Assembly (NCBI RefSeq): GCF_004359215.1
Contig: NC_090610.1
Coordinates: 230,723 to 294,722 of the forward strand
Reading direction: 5' to 3'
DNA from: Bremia lactucae
Lineage: Eukaryota > Oomycota > Peronosporomycetes > Peronosporales > Peronosporaceae
DNA length: 64,000 bases
Below, in pieces: positions 11,780 to 22,416 of the stretch; position 1 is the stretch's first letter, and each line of letters opens with the position of its first letter. Both the position numbers and the translations under genes were made by a program. The notes under the pieces were generated by a model, which was not told the DNA's origin, did no database searches, and saw nothing but the letters and a program-made list of their open reading frames with translations.

Positions 11780-12699
11780 CGAGTGACAACATTCGCTTCA
11801 TTTCCTCTTTGAGGTTGGAACGTAATCAGCTAACCGTTCGGTTGTGTTTTTCTTTCCTTTGTCTCATGACAATCAAGCGTGATTCACAGACTCTTAGTAC
11901 CTTCCTCGACGATGAGGGAATGGTGGATTTTGAAAGCACTCTCCATAAGAGAAGGAGGAGAAAGAGCGTCATTCTCTCACGCCTTCTCTTCCGGATGAAC
12001 GTCGGCGGGCCTCGAATCTGTTCCCAGAACGTGTTGACGCTGATGTCTTAACTGCATTGAGCAGGACACGGGACCCTGAGTCCAACATCTTTCCGAATTC
12101 GCTCGATGAAGAGCAAGGGCGGATAATCCTCGTAGAGGAAAAAGCTCGTCGTCGAGCTGCCGAGCTTGCGAAAGCTAACGCTCATAGTGAATATAGATTC
12201 ACTCCGCTTAGCGCGGACCAGCGTCTCAAAGAGATAGTGGGTCATAGCTTGGCCGTCTGGATCTCTTGAGACGTAGCGAGAACGCCGGAGGAGATTGCTG
12301 CTCGCGACGCACTTCGTGAGCGATACCTTATGCCAAAGATAGTGACGCGAAGTCAGTATCTGACGCGTTTACGTGATCAAGCCCGTGGGGCTTCGGTGAC
12401 CTCCATGAGGAAAATTCCGATTGTTCTGCTTCCAAACGATACAAGGAGTGAAAACGAAGTATCATTTGAGAACTGTTGTCCACCGGGCCCGTCGCCTTCG
12501 TAATATTTGGAATGTTAAAGAGTCTGCGAATGCGGCTGATGTTCGTTTGGAACGGAAGCTTCACTTCGATTTCGCCAAGCTTAAGGCCAAAGGCCAGTTA
12601 CGTTCGATATTTATGCCACAAACGAATAAAGGTCTAGCCGATATTTCAGTGCTTCGGCTGACCGTACAACCATGGATCGAAGCTGCACTGAGGCCATAG
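11780..12699 (+). pseudogene. Antisense ORF of family C, copy 1
   Basis: It lies between the chromodomain (minus strand) and the polypurine tract, and is read opposite to pol. The recognisable protein runs from about 11870 ('LMTIKRDS'), through 'LDEEQGRIILVEEKARRRAA' (near 12105) and 'YRFTPLSADQRLKEI' (near 12195), to 'TPEEIAARDALRERYL' (near 12290), 'SQYLTRLRDQARGASVTSM' (near 12355), 'IPIVLLPNDT' (12413-12475) and 'VRLERKLHFDF' (near 12545), ending 'LTVQPWIEAALRP' at 12699. The same blocks occur in the same order at 47117-47982 on the other strand. One stop (near 12267) and frameshifts interrupt it. There is no recognised domain; it is rich in Arg, Lys and Glu. Confidence 0.65.
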
Positions 12700-13471
12700 A
12701 TCCACCTAATCCTACGTCTAGTGGTGGGAAGCGTCGTTTGACGCAAGTTGATCCTGAGCTTGGCGCTCAAAACGTCAACGGCGTACGGGCAATCTTGCCG
12801 AAGAGGTACCTCGAACTCCCAAGAGTTTTCAGAAGAAAGGTACCCTAGCCACTTCACCAGATACTGTTATTGGCCCTTACGACGACGTCGCTTTAAAACT
12901 TTCTCCACATGAAACTGAAGGTCCCCCCGCGCATCAAGCAGCGCGGGAGGGGGCCGAAATTTCGGCGAAAGCATTTGATGTTCTAAGGCACGAGGTGCAA
13001 CTTCTTCCTGATGTCCTTGCTCGGGTTGAGAGCTCTTTTGAGGCGGTTCGGGACCATCTTTTAACGCTGGAGCGTCAGCAGCCTCGTTTAGACGGCCAGC
13101 TGGACATCCTGGTGAGGATGCAATCTGCGTCACGACCGCCTGTCTCGGCGCAAGCGCCTTCAAGTCCACGTGGGAAGGGTCCTGATAGGGCTTAAGCAAG
13201 CCAACGTAGAGCACTGGGTGTGAGCGCAGCTTGCTAGGAAGGTTTAGCGTATAAGCTTGGCCCTTCTTGACCACGAAGGTAAATGGTCCAATAAAGCGCG
13301 GGCGCAATTTGGTCTTGAAGACCGCGGAAACCAAGTTGGTAGGTAGATTTCTAGCGTTTGATAAAACGCGGTCTCCGGCCGTATAAAAATTAATACAGCT
13401 TCTCCTTTGGCATCTGCTTGTTCTTTTTGTTTGTCTTGGCTATCAGCCATCGTGTCTCTGACACGTCTTAA
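12700..13471 (-). mobile_element. Ty3/gypsy family C pol tail: integrase C-terminus and chromodomain
   Basis: On the minus strand, 13450-13244 gives a spacer with 'MADSQDKQKEQAD'. 13334-12867 gives the integrase GPY/F-like module 'LRPRFIGPFTFVVKKGQAYT' and a proline-rich tail ending 'PPPALLDARGDLQFHVEKVL'. 12861-12700 gives the chromodomain 'WLGYLSSENSWE'. The rest of the element is cut by the N run at 13472. A single frameshift separates the tail from the chromodomain. The homologous region at 46498-47090 has the same order. Confidence 0.85.
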
Positions 13472-13571
13472 NNNNNNNNNNNNNNNNNNNNNNNNNNNNN
13501 NNNNNNNNNNNNNNNNNNNNNNNNNNNNNNNNNNNNNNNNNNNNNNNNNNNNNNNNNNNNNNNNNNNNNNN
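13472..13571. other. Assembly gap (100 N)
   Basis: A run of 100 N, probably a fixed-size placeholder. It separates family C pol (minus strand) from the first gene island, so the real distance is unknown. Confidence 0.99.
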
Positions 13572-13657
13572 GTCTGTTGGCATTGGATACTTCTTGGGCC
13601 GTGGCTTTTCCCAGCTTACGACCGCACGTTGAAAAGGTGTTTTTTCAACGCGATTGA

Positions 13658-14992
13658 TTGTTAGTACGAGGCATGCGACGTCGCAGCATCACGATCGTCG
13701 GCGCAGAAGGAGTGGGCAAGACGAGCTTTGTCCTCGCACTGGGCGCCAAGGCGCCCGTGGCGAACGAAAGGCAACACTTTTTCTGGCAGCGAGGGATGCA
13801 GAATGGGAATCAGATGACAACAATGCACATTCTGCGCAAACCGGAGACACTTTTGGACTACGAGGACGGAATCTTCGTGCTACTGTTTGACCTTACACAA
13901 CGCGACTCGCTCTCCGCGGTCACTGCACAATGGGCGCACCTGGCAGACGTCGTTAAGCGAAGGCTTCTGCTTGTGGGCACTCATGCTGATTGCGCGAGCC
14001 AGCGCGAAGTCTTGCTCTCGGAAGTACATGAAATTGTGGGAGAGTATAATGGGTACGAAGAGGTCTGCTGTAGTCAAGAGGATGCAGGGATACTTCATGT
14101 TCAGCTAGCGCTAGCTCAATGGATGGTGAATGGACCTGCAACGCTCGCAATTGATATGCCGCTTGCGCGAGCTTCCATCTGTGGTGGCTTTCCGAGGCCC
14201 GTCGTGACGATGGTCACGAATGCATCGCATTGCTCGCCTTCATCTACGGACGATCGTCGACGTTCTCGTAGTCACACTGCATCGGACGAAATGTCGTCAA
14301 GTGCGATCGCACTGATAGCTTGTAGCGACGTGAAGCTCCGGACGATTTCCAAGGCAATTTATGACATTCGTGGGGCCATGGCTGAGAAAAGCAAACCACT
14401 GGCAAAATGTCGTGATCCTCAAATGAGTCACTGGCTCACGCGTAGTCGATACTTTGGACCTACTGAAAGCCTTCGTCAAAAACGATGGCAGGAGGAACAG
14501 AAGAAACATCAAGCAGCTCAAGGGCATACGCATCATCATCATACGAGCGCTACTCGGCGTCAGTCAGGTGCTCTCAAATCGTTGCATGTACCAAGTGAAC
14601 CCCAACGTTTAACTCTCTCCGCACGGCGTAACTCGTTGCATTTGTCGAGCATTAGTATAGCAGCTTATGAGGCGAGTCTTATGCCTCTTGTAGACTCTGG
14701 CAACACACAGCCGCAGCATCCGCTTGAAGCAAGCTTTGCATTGGAGACACAGAAATGCTTGGCTAGAAAACGTGCATTGCGCCAGCAGCAACGAGCGGCC
14801 TCGAATGACATGTTTGAGCGAAGCACAATGTCGTCAGTAGCCTATTTGAATTGCTACGACGAGATGGATATGCCGCCACAGTTGCGGCCTATTTCTCCAT
14901 CCTTGCGTCAATGCTTTCCTCGTTTAAAGTTATCCCCATCATCTCCGATGAAATCTCCATCGAGCCGTTTCAGAATTAATATAGAACCTTAA
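13658..14992 (+). CDS. Atypical Ras-like small-GTPase domain protein with long C-terminal extension
   Basis: Single exon, 444 aa. Residues 10-23 form a P-loop strand and Walker A: 'SITIVGAEGVGKTS' (GxxxxGKT at 15-22). The beta strand 'GIFVLLFDLTQRDSLSAV' near residue 70 resembles the Ras-family core. 'LLLVGTHADC' near residue 105 occupies the place of the NKxD base-recognition motif, with THAD instead. No clear DxxG switch II motif is visible; 'LDYEDG' is in its place. The domain ends near residue 160. The remaining 280 residues are low complexity, rich in Ser, Arg, His and Gln, with a short His run. The start could also be Met6. The family is likely Ras/Rab/Miro-like; nucleotide binding is plausible, but hydrolysis and guanine specificity are uncertain. 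The neighbours give no functional hint. Confidence 0.7.
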   Translation: MLVRGMRRRSITIVGAEGVGKTSFVLALGAKAPVANERQHFFWQRGMQNGNQMTTMHILRKPETLLDYEDGIFVLLFDLTQRDSLSAVTAQWAHLADVVKRRLLLVGTHADCASQREVLLSEVHEIVGEYNGYEEVCCSQEDAGILHVQLALAQWMVNGPATLAIDMPLARASICGGFPRPVVTMVTNASHCSPSSTDDRRRSRSHTASDEMSSSAIALIACSDVKLRTISKAIYDIRGAMAEKSKPLAKCRDPQMSHWLTRSRYFGPTESLRQKRWQEEQKKHQAAQGHTHHHHTSATRRQSGALKSLHVPSEPQRLTLSARRNSLHLSSISIAAYEASLMPLVDSGNTQPQHPLEASFALETQKCLARKRALRQQQRAASNDMFERSTMSSVAYLNCYDEMDMPPQLRPISPSLRQCFPRLKLSPSSPMKSPSSRFRINIEP

Positions 14993-15457
14993 GTGTCTGA
15001 GGCAGACGAACTCGGCACATCCGGATATTGCTCGCGTTTAAATCAAATTGGTTGACAAGGAGGGCTTCAGCCCCATCATCTCAAAGGTCAATGAATGAAA
15101 GCCACTACAGTTTTGAGAACCACGCGCACGACACTTGTATTATAAATATAACGGTGAAGCTCCATGTACCGAAGGAGCTACTGAATCCATCGAACGCCTT
15201 ACTGATCCAGTTGCCATCAATCCCTTACTACTACCACCGTCTGGTATTTGTACGAAAGCTCCTGTAATAGTCTCGCTAAAAATACAAGCAGCAGCGAGAC
15301 TATTACAGGAGCTTTTGTACAAATAACCAGACGGTGGTGGTAAGTCGTGAACTGCGACGATATTGACGGCATGTTCGCATACATTTAATGCGTCTTTCGC
15401 AACTATAAATTGGCAATTCAAACGTACACATTTTACTCAACTTGGTAGCTAAATAAA
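14993..15457. other. Intergenic region with a long hairpin
   Basis: The region lies between the GTPase protein and MnmE. The only structure is an inverted repeat at 15224-15344: arms of about 51-54 nt (15224-15277 and 15294-15344), near-perfect, with a loop of about 16 nt. Small open frames here are by-products of the hairpin. The hairpin ends about 113 bp before the MnmE start codon, so it may sit in the promoter or 5' UTR. Confidence 0.8.
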
Positions 15458-17304
15458 ATGGCGATGGCCCGGTGCGTTCGAGCTGCGCGAGCTCGGCACT
15501 TTGTCAGTATTTCATTAGGCACAGAGACTCGCAAGAATAGCATTGGCGTTTATGAGCTCGACACCATCTATGCCCTGTCTTCTGCTCCTGGAAAGGCTGG
15601 TGTAGCGGTTATTCGCATCTCGGGCGAACAGGCCAACTTGTGTTTGCAGCAACTGAGCAAGTCTCTAACGTTGCCGAGGCCGCGATTGTGAGTGTCATTG
15701 CAACACAAATTTCGCATTCCGTTGGGCTCACGAGCATTGACAAATGCTTTGGTTTACGTAGCGCTGCGTTACGAAAACTTTATCACCCTAAGACGAAGAC
15801 ACATTTAGACGACGCGCTTGTATTGCGGTTTCCACACCCACACAGGTACTTCGACGAATTGTGGTAGCTGTGCAATGTAAAGGGCTCAGTATTTACACGT
15901 AGTTTCACCGGAGAAGATGTCGTAGAACTTCATACGCATGGCAGTGCTGCCGTAATTTCTAGTGTCTTAGAAGCACTAAGTATAGTGCCGGTGTGTGATT
16001 TCGACCATGTTTATGAACGTTGAATCAATAGATAGTTACTATTATGCTTGCTTTTGTAGCATTGCCGAGCTGCAGAAGCAGGAGAATTTACAGAAAGAGC
16101 GTTTGACAACGATAAAATCGATTTACTGCAAGTTGAAGGGCTAGCAGATCTCCTAAGTGCTGAGACTGAAGCACAACGCCATCAGGCGCTTCGACAATTA
16201 TCAGGTGATATTGGAGAAATATACGAAGGATGGCGTCACACTCTTGTCAAGTGTCTGGCTTATGTGGAAGCCATGATTGATTTTGGAGACGACGAAGATG
16301 ATGTGACGTTTGCTGCTTATGAAGCTGCAGTGAAAAGGTAGAAATGACAATTTGTTTCTAAGTGTTTTCTGACAACTTTTTTTTGAAAGAGTGAGGGAGT
16401 TAGCTGATTCAATTTGCGGCCACTTGGCAGACAATAGACGAGGAGAAATTCTGCGAAATGGCTTCCAAGTCGCTATAGTAGGTCCACCGAACGCAGGCAA
16501 AAGTAGTTTATTAAATCGTCTTGCACGACGACCTGCCGCAATTGTTTCATCGATTGCTGGAACCACAAGAGATATTGTACAAGTACCGCTTAATATTGCC
16601 GGATATCCTGTTATTGTGAGCGACACAGCTGGACTTCGTGAAACGGAGGATGTTATCGAAAAAGAGGGTGTTTTGCGAGCTGAGCAATGTGCTAGCGACG
16701 CTGACATTTGTGTTGTGATGATGGACATACAGGTATGCAATCACGTCAGAAAATTTAATAAAGTCTTGCTGTAATCAGACTCCTTGTGCAGAATGCAGGA
16801 ACACTTTTGACCGAGAAATACCAGTCGTATTTGCGCAGTGGTGCAATGATTGTGCTGAACAAGAGCGATCTGGTTGATAAAATCCATATTGAGAGCGTAC
16901 TGGAAACAGTTGACTCAAAGCTGCTAGAACGCTTGTTAGTTGTTTCCTGTACAGAGGGAGACAATATTGAGGCGTTCGTCGACAACCTCGCAAGTATCGT
17001 CAAGGAAAAGTGCGTGCTTATCATAACACGATAGAACAATACTTAAAACCGTCTGATCTACTACAGGATTGAAGAATCTGGAGGAAATTCCACGAATGGT
17101 GCGATTATCACGCGAGAGAGACACCGACAAAATCTTGTCTCGTGTCTCTCATCCTTGGATCAGTTTCTTCTTGATCCATACCAAAGTGAACTTGCAGCTG
17201 AAGACCTTCGTCGCGCAGTCGCGGCCATTGGTCGCATTCTCGGACGAATTGATGTTGAAGACATTCTAGACGTTCTGTTCGCCGACTTTTGCATTGGCAA
17301 ATAA
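15458..17304 (+). CDS. Mitochondrial tRNA modification GTPase MnmE/TrmE/MSS1
   Basis: Seven exons give a 492-aa protein: 15458-15687, 15762-15845, 15903-15990, 16060-16337, 16390-16732, 16792-17009 and 17067-17304. All six introns are GT-AG, 52-74 bp, and the exons sum to a whole number of codons. The N-terminal domain has '[20 protein letters not shown]' (near residue 33) and '[14 protein letters not shown]', the tetrahydrofolate-binding type. The G domain has 'GPPNAGKSS' (258-266), 'IAGTTRD', 'DTAGLRET' and 'NKSD'. The C-terminus is CIGK, the conserved C[I/L/V]GK box whose Cys is catalytic in MnmE. The enzyme works with MnmG/GidA to make 5-carboxymethylaminomethyl-type uridine at the tRNA wobble position. 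The Arg-rich N-terminus ('[15 protein letters not shown]') fits mitochondrial import. This is inferred to be the nuclear-encoded organellar enzyme. Confidence 0.93.
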
Positions 17305-18230
17305 AGCGTCACCTAAGTTGATGAGACGTCAAATTTACGAATTTTAGGCACTTGATGAAATGTTGAGCTTATGTCTGTGCGCTCGAAGAAAGCGACTCCG
17401 TTAACTGCGTTTCCAACTAAAAGATAGGAAGATACCTTTACTATACATGTCTGAGCCCGGCAGGATAAACGTATCCAACATCTAGCAATATTTATCGAAA
17501 TTGACTTGCTGTTGGGGATCCCATGTCTGTTTCGATCAATATTGCTAGAGCTTCGAAGAAACGCAAACCTTTTTTAAAGTTACGCCACTTACCTCATTAA
17601 AGACATATTTGGCGGCAGGAAATGTGACAACTCATGCATCTTCACAACTAAGCGTCTATGTGGAGGCAGGATGATAGTTTGATCATACATTGGCGTTTGT
17701 CTTCGTCACATCAATAACCTAAGAATCAGCTTCTCTTCCATTCCAATTGTAATTATTTTTTTTCATTCATGGATTTTTTTAATTTACGGCACCCCACCAT
17801 TAAATAATTATAGTTCAACGATGTCTCCAATAGAATTCTTTGACAAAGTACACTCTTTGTAAGTTAATTATTTTCAGTGAATAACTTTACGATCTCGCGA
17901 GACACCATCGCAGAAATTTGGCCGCTTGGGGAAGCTTGGGGAAGCTTGGGCTTCGAAAGTATGTATCCTTAAAATTCTATATTTGTGATGCGACATTTTA
18001 CCGAAAAAAATATAAGCCCACCACTTAAAATCTGCTTGTTTAAACTTGTGCAAAGAATGCCTCATAACTTGTAGGCATTCACACCTTTTTCGCTAAATTT
18101 TATTTCGGTAATTTTTTTGTAATCGGAGCTGATAATGAGATAAAAAGATATCGTCATTTTGATGCCTGAAGGTTGAATAAATCAATTGCGTCGCATACCA
18201 TTTTGCAAAACTTTCGCTGCCATTGCAAAT
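17305..18230. other. Intergenic region between convergent genes
   Basis: It lies between the 3' ends of MnmE (plus) and ZPR1 (minus). It holds an imperfect inverted repeat at 17482-17549 (20-nt arms, CTAGCAATATTTATCGAAAT against its near complement) and a short tandem repeat, three units of about 9 bp containing GGGAAGCTT, at about 17930-17955. I see no gene. The AT-rich 3' halves are probably the two transcripts' 3' UTRs. Confidence 0.6.
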
Positions 18231-19908
18231 TCATTTTACCCGTTCGTTTTGCTGCTCTAGCTGGTGTTTTACTTCCATGACTGCAGCCGGATTCGGATGG
18301 TACTTGGACGGGTCGATTGCTTGGCCACCGCCCATGGTCTCCTTGTCACTGCGAATAGGCTCAGTAGACATGTTTGCGTCCTCCTCCGTGATACTGCTCA
18401 AACCAGTATCGTCTGAATAGTTCTCCACCTTCATATCTGCAATACCTAAGACATCGTCCTCGAACTCGGTGCGGGTAAATTTCTCTGCCGTCATGCAAGG
18501 ATCGTTTTCGGCAGCGCCATAAGGTGAGTAAATGAAAGAATTTGCCAGTGGGTCCTCCATGATAAGCGTAAAAGGCTCGGAACCACGCTTTAGTCCGTCA
18601 AGGCGCTCCAGCCAAGCGTTCAGCAGTGATCGGCCACCATCACTATCGCCAATCGCGAATGGATTGCCTTCTTCAATATTCTGTCGAACTTTGTCTAATA
18701 ATCCTTCAACAGTCGTGTAGAGCCCACCGAGCGAGCCGTGCGCCATCTCGAGCTCAATTTCCGGAATGTTTACACACGCCGAGTCAGCTTTCAGAATATC
18801 GCGGTCCATGACGTTCGGTTCCTTGCGCTGGTCAATTTTAAGTGTTATGCGCTCACCCTGCGGCGGAATAGCACCTCCCGCCTTTACCTCGTTCGTTTTA
18901 AAACCGCAGGCCTCGCAGTTAAACGACATAATGATCACCTCTTTAAAATGAGGAATGTCCGTCATACACATGCAGGAGACACCGGGTGCCTGGCAAGCAA
19001 AGCAATCGGCAGGGATCTGGATCACCTCTTTTTTGGCAATATTTGCTTCTTCGACAAACTTGTCCAGACCTTCGTTGCGGTGTGGCAACACACGTGGAGC
19101 CTGCGAAGGCAAATCGTGCGACATGTCCGGCTGCAATCCGCAAATTAAATTTTGCTGTTCGGATCGATAATAATGCGTGACTTTCATCATTGGATCGACA
19201 GTTGGTGCGTGAGGGTTTTCAATGTGCGAATTGCCCGACGGATCATCCAGCACTATCGTAAATGGCAGAGTAATACCTGCCGACATTAGTGCGAGCTTCG
19301 CAATAAAGTCGTCAATCTTTTTACTGGTCTCAAGGTCAGTTTCACGACGATGCTCTTGGTTTTCACGTAAATCCTCAATGGCTTTTTGCAGCACACCTTC
19401 GATGGTATTAATACTACCGCGCTGAGTCTCGCGTGGAATTTCAAAGTCCAATGACGGGAAGTAAATGACACCTGCATCAGCCTTTATCAGCTGGCGATTA
19501 AGGTCCTATAGCAATAAATACAACGTCAGTAGCTGTATATTCCGTGGCTTACGACGGCTGCACCTCTATTTGTGTGAGCTCAAGCTCAATTTTGGCGCCT
19601 TGTTCTTGCACCTTGCCTCCAAACTGCACCTCGCTATTTTTACAGCCACAATGCTCGCACTCGAACGACATAAGAATAACTTCACGAAAGTATGGAATTA
19701 CGGTAAGCAGGAGCTTGGTCAAGCCGTCTTCATGGCAGTTCATGCACAAACTTGTCATCGTTGTGACCTCAGGCCCGTCGTTCTCAGCCTGAAGCGTGTA
19801 GATTGACGGCACATTGTCATTTCCATTATTATCCACGTCTTTTAAGTGAAAGCGCTCATCCACATTTGGCCGCGTGCCGCCAAGCACCTGAGGTGCCTTC
19901 TCCGACAT
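18231..19908 (-). CDS. ZPR1: Zinc finger protein ZPR1
   Basis: Two exons (19908-19564 and 19505-18231) give a 539-aa protein. The intron is 58 bp. The phase-0 donor inside 'GAGGTGCAG' joins ...TQIE to DLNRQLIKADAG, which matches the conserved EDLNRQ text of the family. A donor 8 nt downstream (GTAAGC) looks stronger but gives the wrong frame. ZPR1 has two copies of a C4 zinc finger plus beta-barrel module. Here finger 1 has Cys55, Cys58, Cys84 and Cys87 ('CMNC' and 'CEHC'), and finger 2 has 'CFACQ' and 'CEACG' with the same 'PHFKEVIIMSF' spacer. Family members bind translation elongation factor eEF1A and move between cytoplasm and nucleus. The order is finger, barrel, finger, barrel, with an acidic C-terminal region. 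The length is slightly above the usual 450-500 aa. Confidence 0.93.
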
Positions 19909-20704
19909 ACTTTGCCTGGATTATTTTAGTTTGGCTGGTCAGACGTCAACCGATTTTGCATTTTTATGCTCTCATTTAGTCCACTAATTGACGTTAGCAA
20001 TTAAATTTGCGTGGTTCTACTGCTGATAAGGTTTCATTTTTAAATTCTCGACAAGGCATTATTACATTATTCGTTTACTCTTTCGATAATAATCCACAAT
20101 TACACCTTCCTCGTATCGTTAAAGGATACTTTCACGTCAATGGCGTCCATTAAATGGACATAAAGACGAGTTTGAAAACAATGCGTTTGAGATCTTCGAG
20201 TTGATTTTTCATCTTATAGAGAGTGGAGTCACTGCACCTCACTTAAATCTTCACAGCCACAACCAAATAATTTGCGCACGTCTACCAATAGTCTAGCAGC
20301 GTAGGTTGCAGTTCACTTTGTCGGAGCTATTCGATGAATTACCGCAAAGGCAGAGGATTACGCATTCAGTATGTCCCTTGTCTTACAGACAAAAATGTGG
20401 AGCGTATCTCTCTAGTGTTAGCAAATTTTAATACAATTATATATTTTAATCTGCTAAATCTAGACAACTATTGTTTTATGATCGGTACTCAAAAATTGCA
20501 GCCGTGATCGCCGTCCCTAGTTAGAGCTAGAGCTAAAATAGGGACGGCGTTTAAGGCTGCAATTTTCGAGTATCGATCATTAGTATGATTCTAAATCGCA
20601 TCATGCAGGATTTCATCGTTGCTGTGGCAAGAATGACTTGCTTCTCAAAAGCAAAATATGGAAAAAATACGCTATCTGCCACCATTTAAGGTGGTAACAA
20701 AATA
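19909..20704. other. Upstream region of ZPR1, with a hairpin
   Basis: There is no gene here. The ZPR1 promoter must lie in the first few hundred bases on the minus strand, but no element stands out. A strong inverted repeat occupies 20479-20582: arms of about 42 nt sharing 'AAAATTGCAGCC' and 'CGCCGTCCCTA', with a loop of about 20 nt. It looks like a small foldback element. Confidence 0.6.
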
Positions 20705-21365
20705 TGTAACGCGCTAAAGTTGCCCTAATGTTACACAGTCCCCGTTAAGTACACTTGGTGTACTTAAGGGAATGGTCAATTACTAAATAATAGTAATAAG
20801 ACCCAGCACTCGGGCGTGGTGCACATTTGTGACCAACCCTTGTGTATGTGATGCACATGGGTGCATTCACATTAGGAGGGATGACGGCTAGCGTCATCCG
20901 TTACGCGAGGTATCTAGAAAGATACGCTCGCAATACATATTACATGTTATCTATTGAGATGACATTTTAATTGGTAAAAATAGGTATTTATATTTAATTC
21001 TATTAAATATAAATCAGTCTGAAAACTATTGCAAACGCACAGCCGATTAACCGCTGGCGTCACAGACAACATGAAACAGACGGCGCAGAGCACGTCGTCT
21101 GTTATCAGTCGCGTCAGCTTCAACCAGCTGAGCGCAATTATCCATTGTACGACAAGGAATTCTACTTGGTAAGTGCGCACGAGGAGACGGATTACGCTCC
21201 CGTAACGACACTTAACCAGAGTACTTAGTGTGTTGGGTGAGGTCGCTCAAGCGCCCACCCCAACTACCTCACTGCACGCAAGAGAATCAGCTTAAACCGC
21301 TTCCTCGCTGTGCTAGGGTGTGTGTCTAAGTAGATCGTGGCCGCATTACGACGTGCCCGCCTACA
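20705..21365 (+). repeat. Solo LTR-A with 5-bp target duplication
   Basis: This 661-bp LTR runs from TGTAACGCGC to CGCCTACA and is flanked by AAATA on the left (20700-20704) and AAATA on the right (21366-21370). No retrotransposon coding sequence adjoins either end, so it is a solo LTR left by LTR-LTR recombination. It serves as the reference for the other LTR-A copies in the window. It is the longest copy seen. Confidence 0.9.
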
Positions 21366-22051
21366 AAATACGTTAGGAATGCTAAGGCAGCACGCTCAAT
21401 GCTTTGTAGTTGTCGAGAAAAGTTCACGTGTTATGGCGGAATTTTGTGTCATCTCGTTAATAACATCGGACACAGCAAAGTTGTGCCTATATTTAAATAC
21501 ATTAGATCGGACAACGTAAATTTGTCCCTAATTCCACCGGTTGCCCTTCAGTTGTTATTGAAACGTGGTGTGGTTCAGATTAGAGTTCAATATTGATTAG
21601 TAATACCTTATCGCTAAAGGGAGGCGACACGCGTTGGCAACCATATAGAAATATACTGGCAGTGCTAATTTAGCAGGTAGTCTATATCAGGCTAACTAAA
21701 GATAAAGCATTTTTTACTTCTCGAATAATCTCCGTAGAATTAAGTGGCTCTTGAGCTTAAAGTAAGCTCTTAAAAAGCCCATTACACCTTTGGAGGTGGT
21801 GACAGCTCCTATTTTGACGCGCACATGCTGACGCGTCTGCCCCGCGAACAAGATTTCTAATGGCAGTCTGCCGTTAACGCAATCGAGGCCTGAATTGCGT
21901 GTCATAGTGGAAGCTGGTGACATTGTTACTTTTGAGAAAGAGGGGGACATTGCATATCTATTTTGGATTTTTAACCATAAGACTTTTTATCTTGTCACGA
22001 AGTAAAAAAATGGGATGTTAGGTGGCTTGTAGGTGCTACATTTACTTAAAG
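21366..22051. other. Unrecognised sequence between LTRs
   Basis: One minus-strand frame at 21950-21714 (78 codons, 'CVNGRLPLEILFAG') is the only notable open stretch, and I do not recognise it. The end of the region (21960-22050) is AT-rich. It may be a remnant of an older insertion. Confidence 0.3.
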
Positions 22052-22385
22052 TGTAACGGGGTGTATCGTTACGAAATTAACACTTAAAGGTTGTTAATTA
22101 ATATATTATCTAAAAAGTAGAGAATATTTGGAGAAAATTACTTTATATAGTAATGTTCAGAAATCTTATTCATAAATAGGTAGAGGCCATTATATCTATT
22201 TATCCCGAAGACTAATCAGCTGTAAACGTAAACAAAGAGAGAGACAGATAAGATTTCAATTCCATGTTTAGTATTAGTTTATGATTATAGATAGAAAGAA
22301 GAGATACTTAATTATTTTAATACAGCTATCATTAAACCCTCATTAAGGTAGTTGTCTTGAATAGAAGTCTTCCTTAGATATGTCA
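22052..22385 (+). repeat. LTR-B, 3'-truncated
   Basis: It begins TGTAACGGGGTGTATCGTTA and follows LTR-B through the ATAATATATTAATTAAC-type block (here in reverse sense) and the 'AATCAGCTGTA' block. It loses similarity near 22385, before the terminal CCCCGTTACA. It is in inverted orientation to the LTR-B at 22761-23189. Confidence 0.75.
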
Positions 22386-22416
22386 ATCTTTAAGGTTTCC
22401 GGACAACGCGTGTGCG

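Noticed and set aside
15028..15267. Small frames between the GTPase protein and MnmE
   Set aside because: They overlap the hairpin and show no conserved text.
19465..19806. Plus-strand frame opposite ZPR1 exon 1
   Set aside because: The minus strand encodes clear zinc-finger text with family-specific spacing; the plus frame is a shadow.
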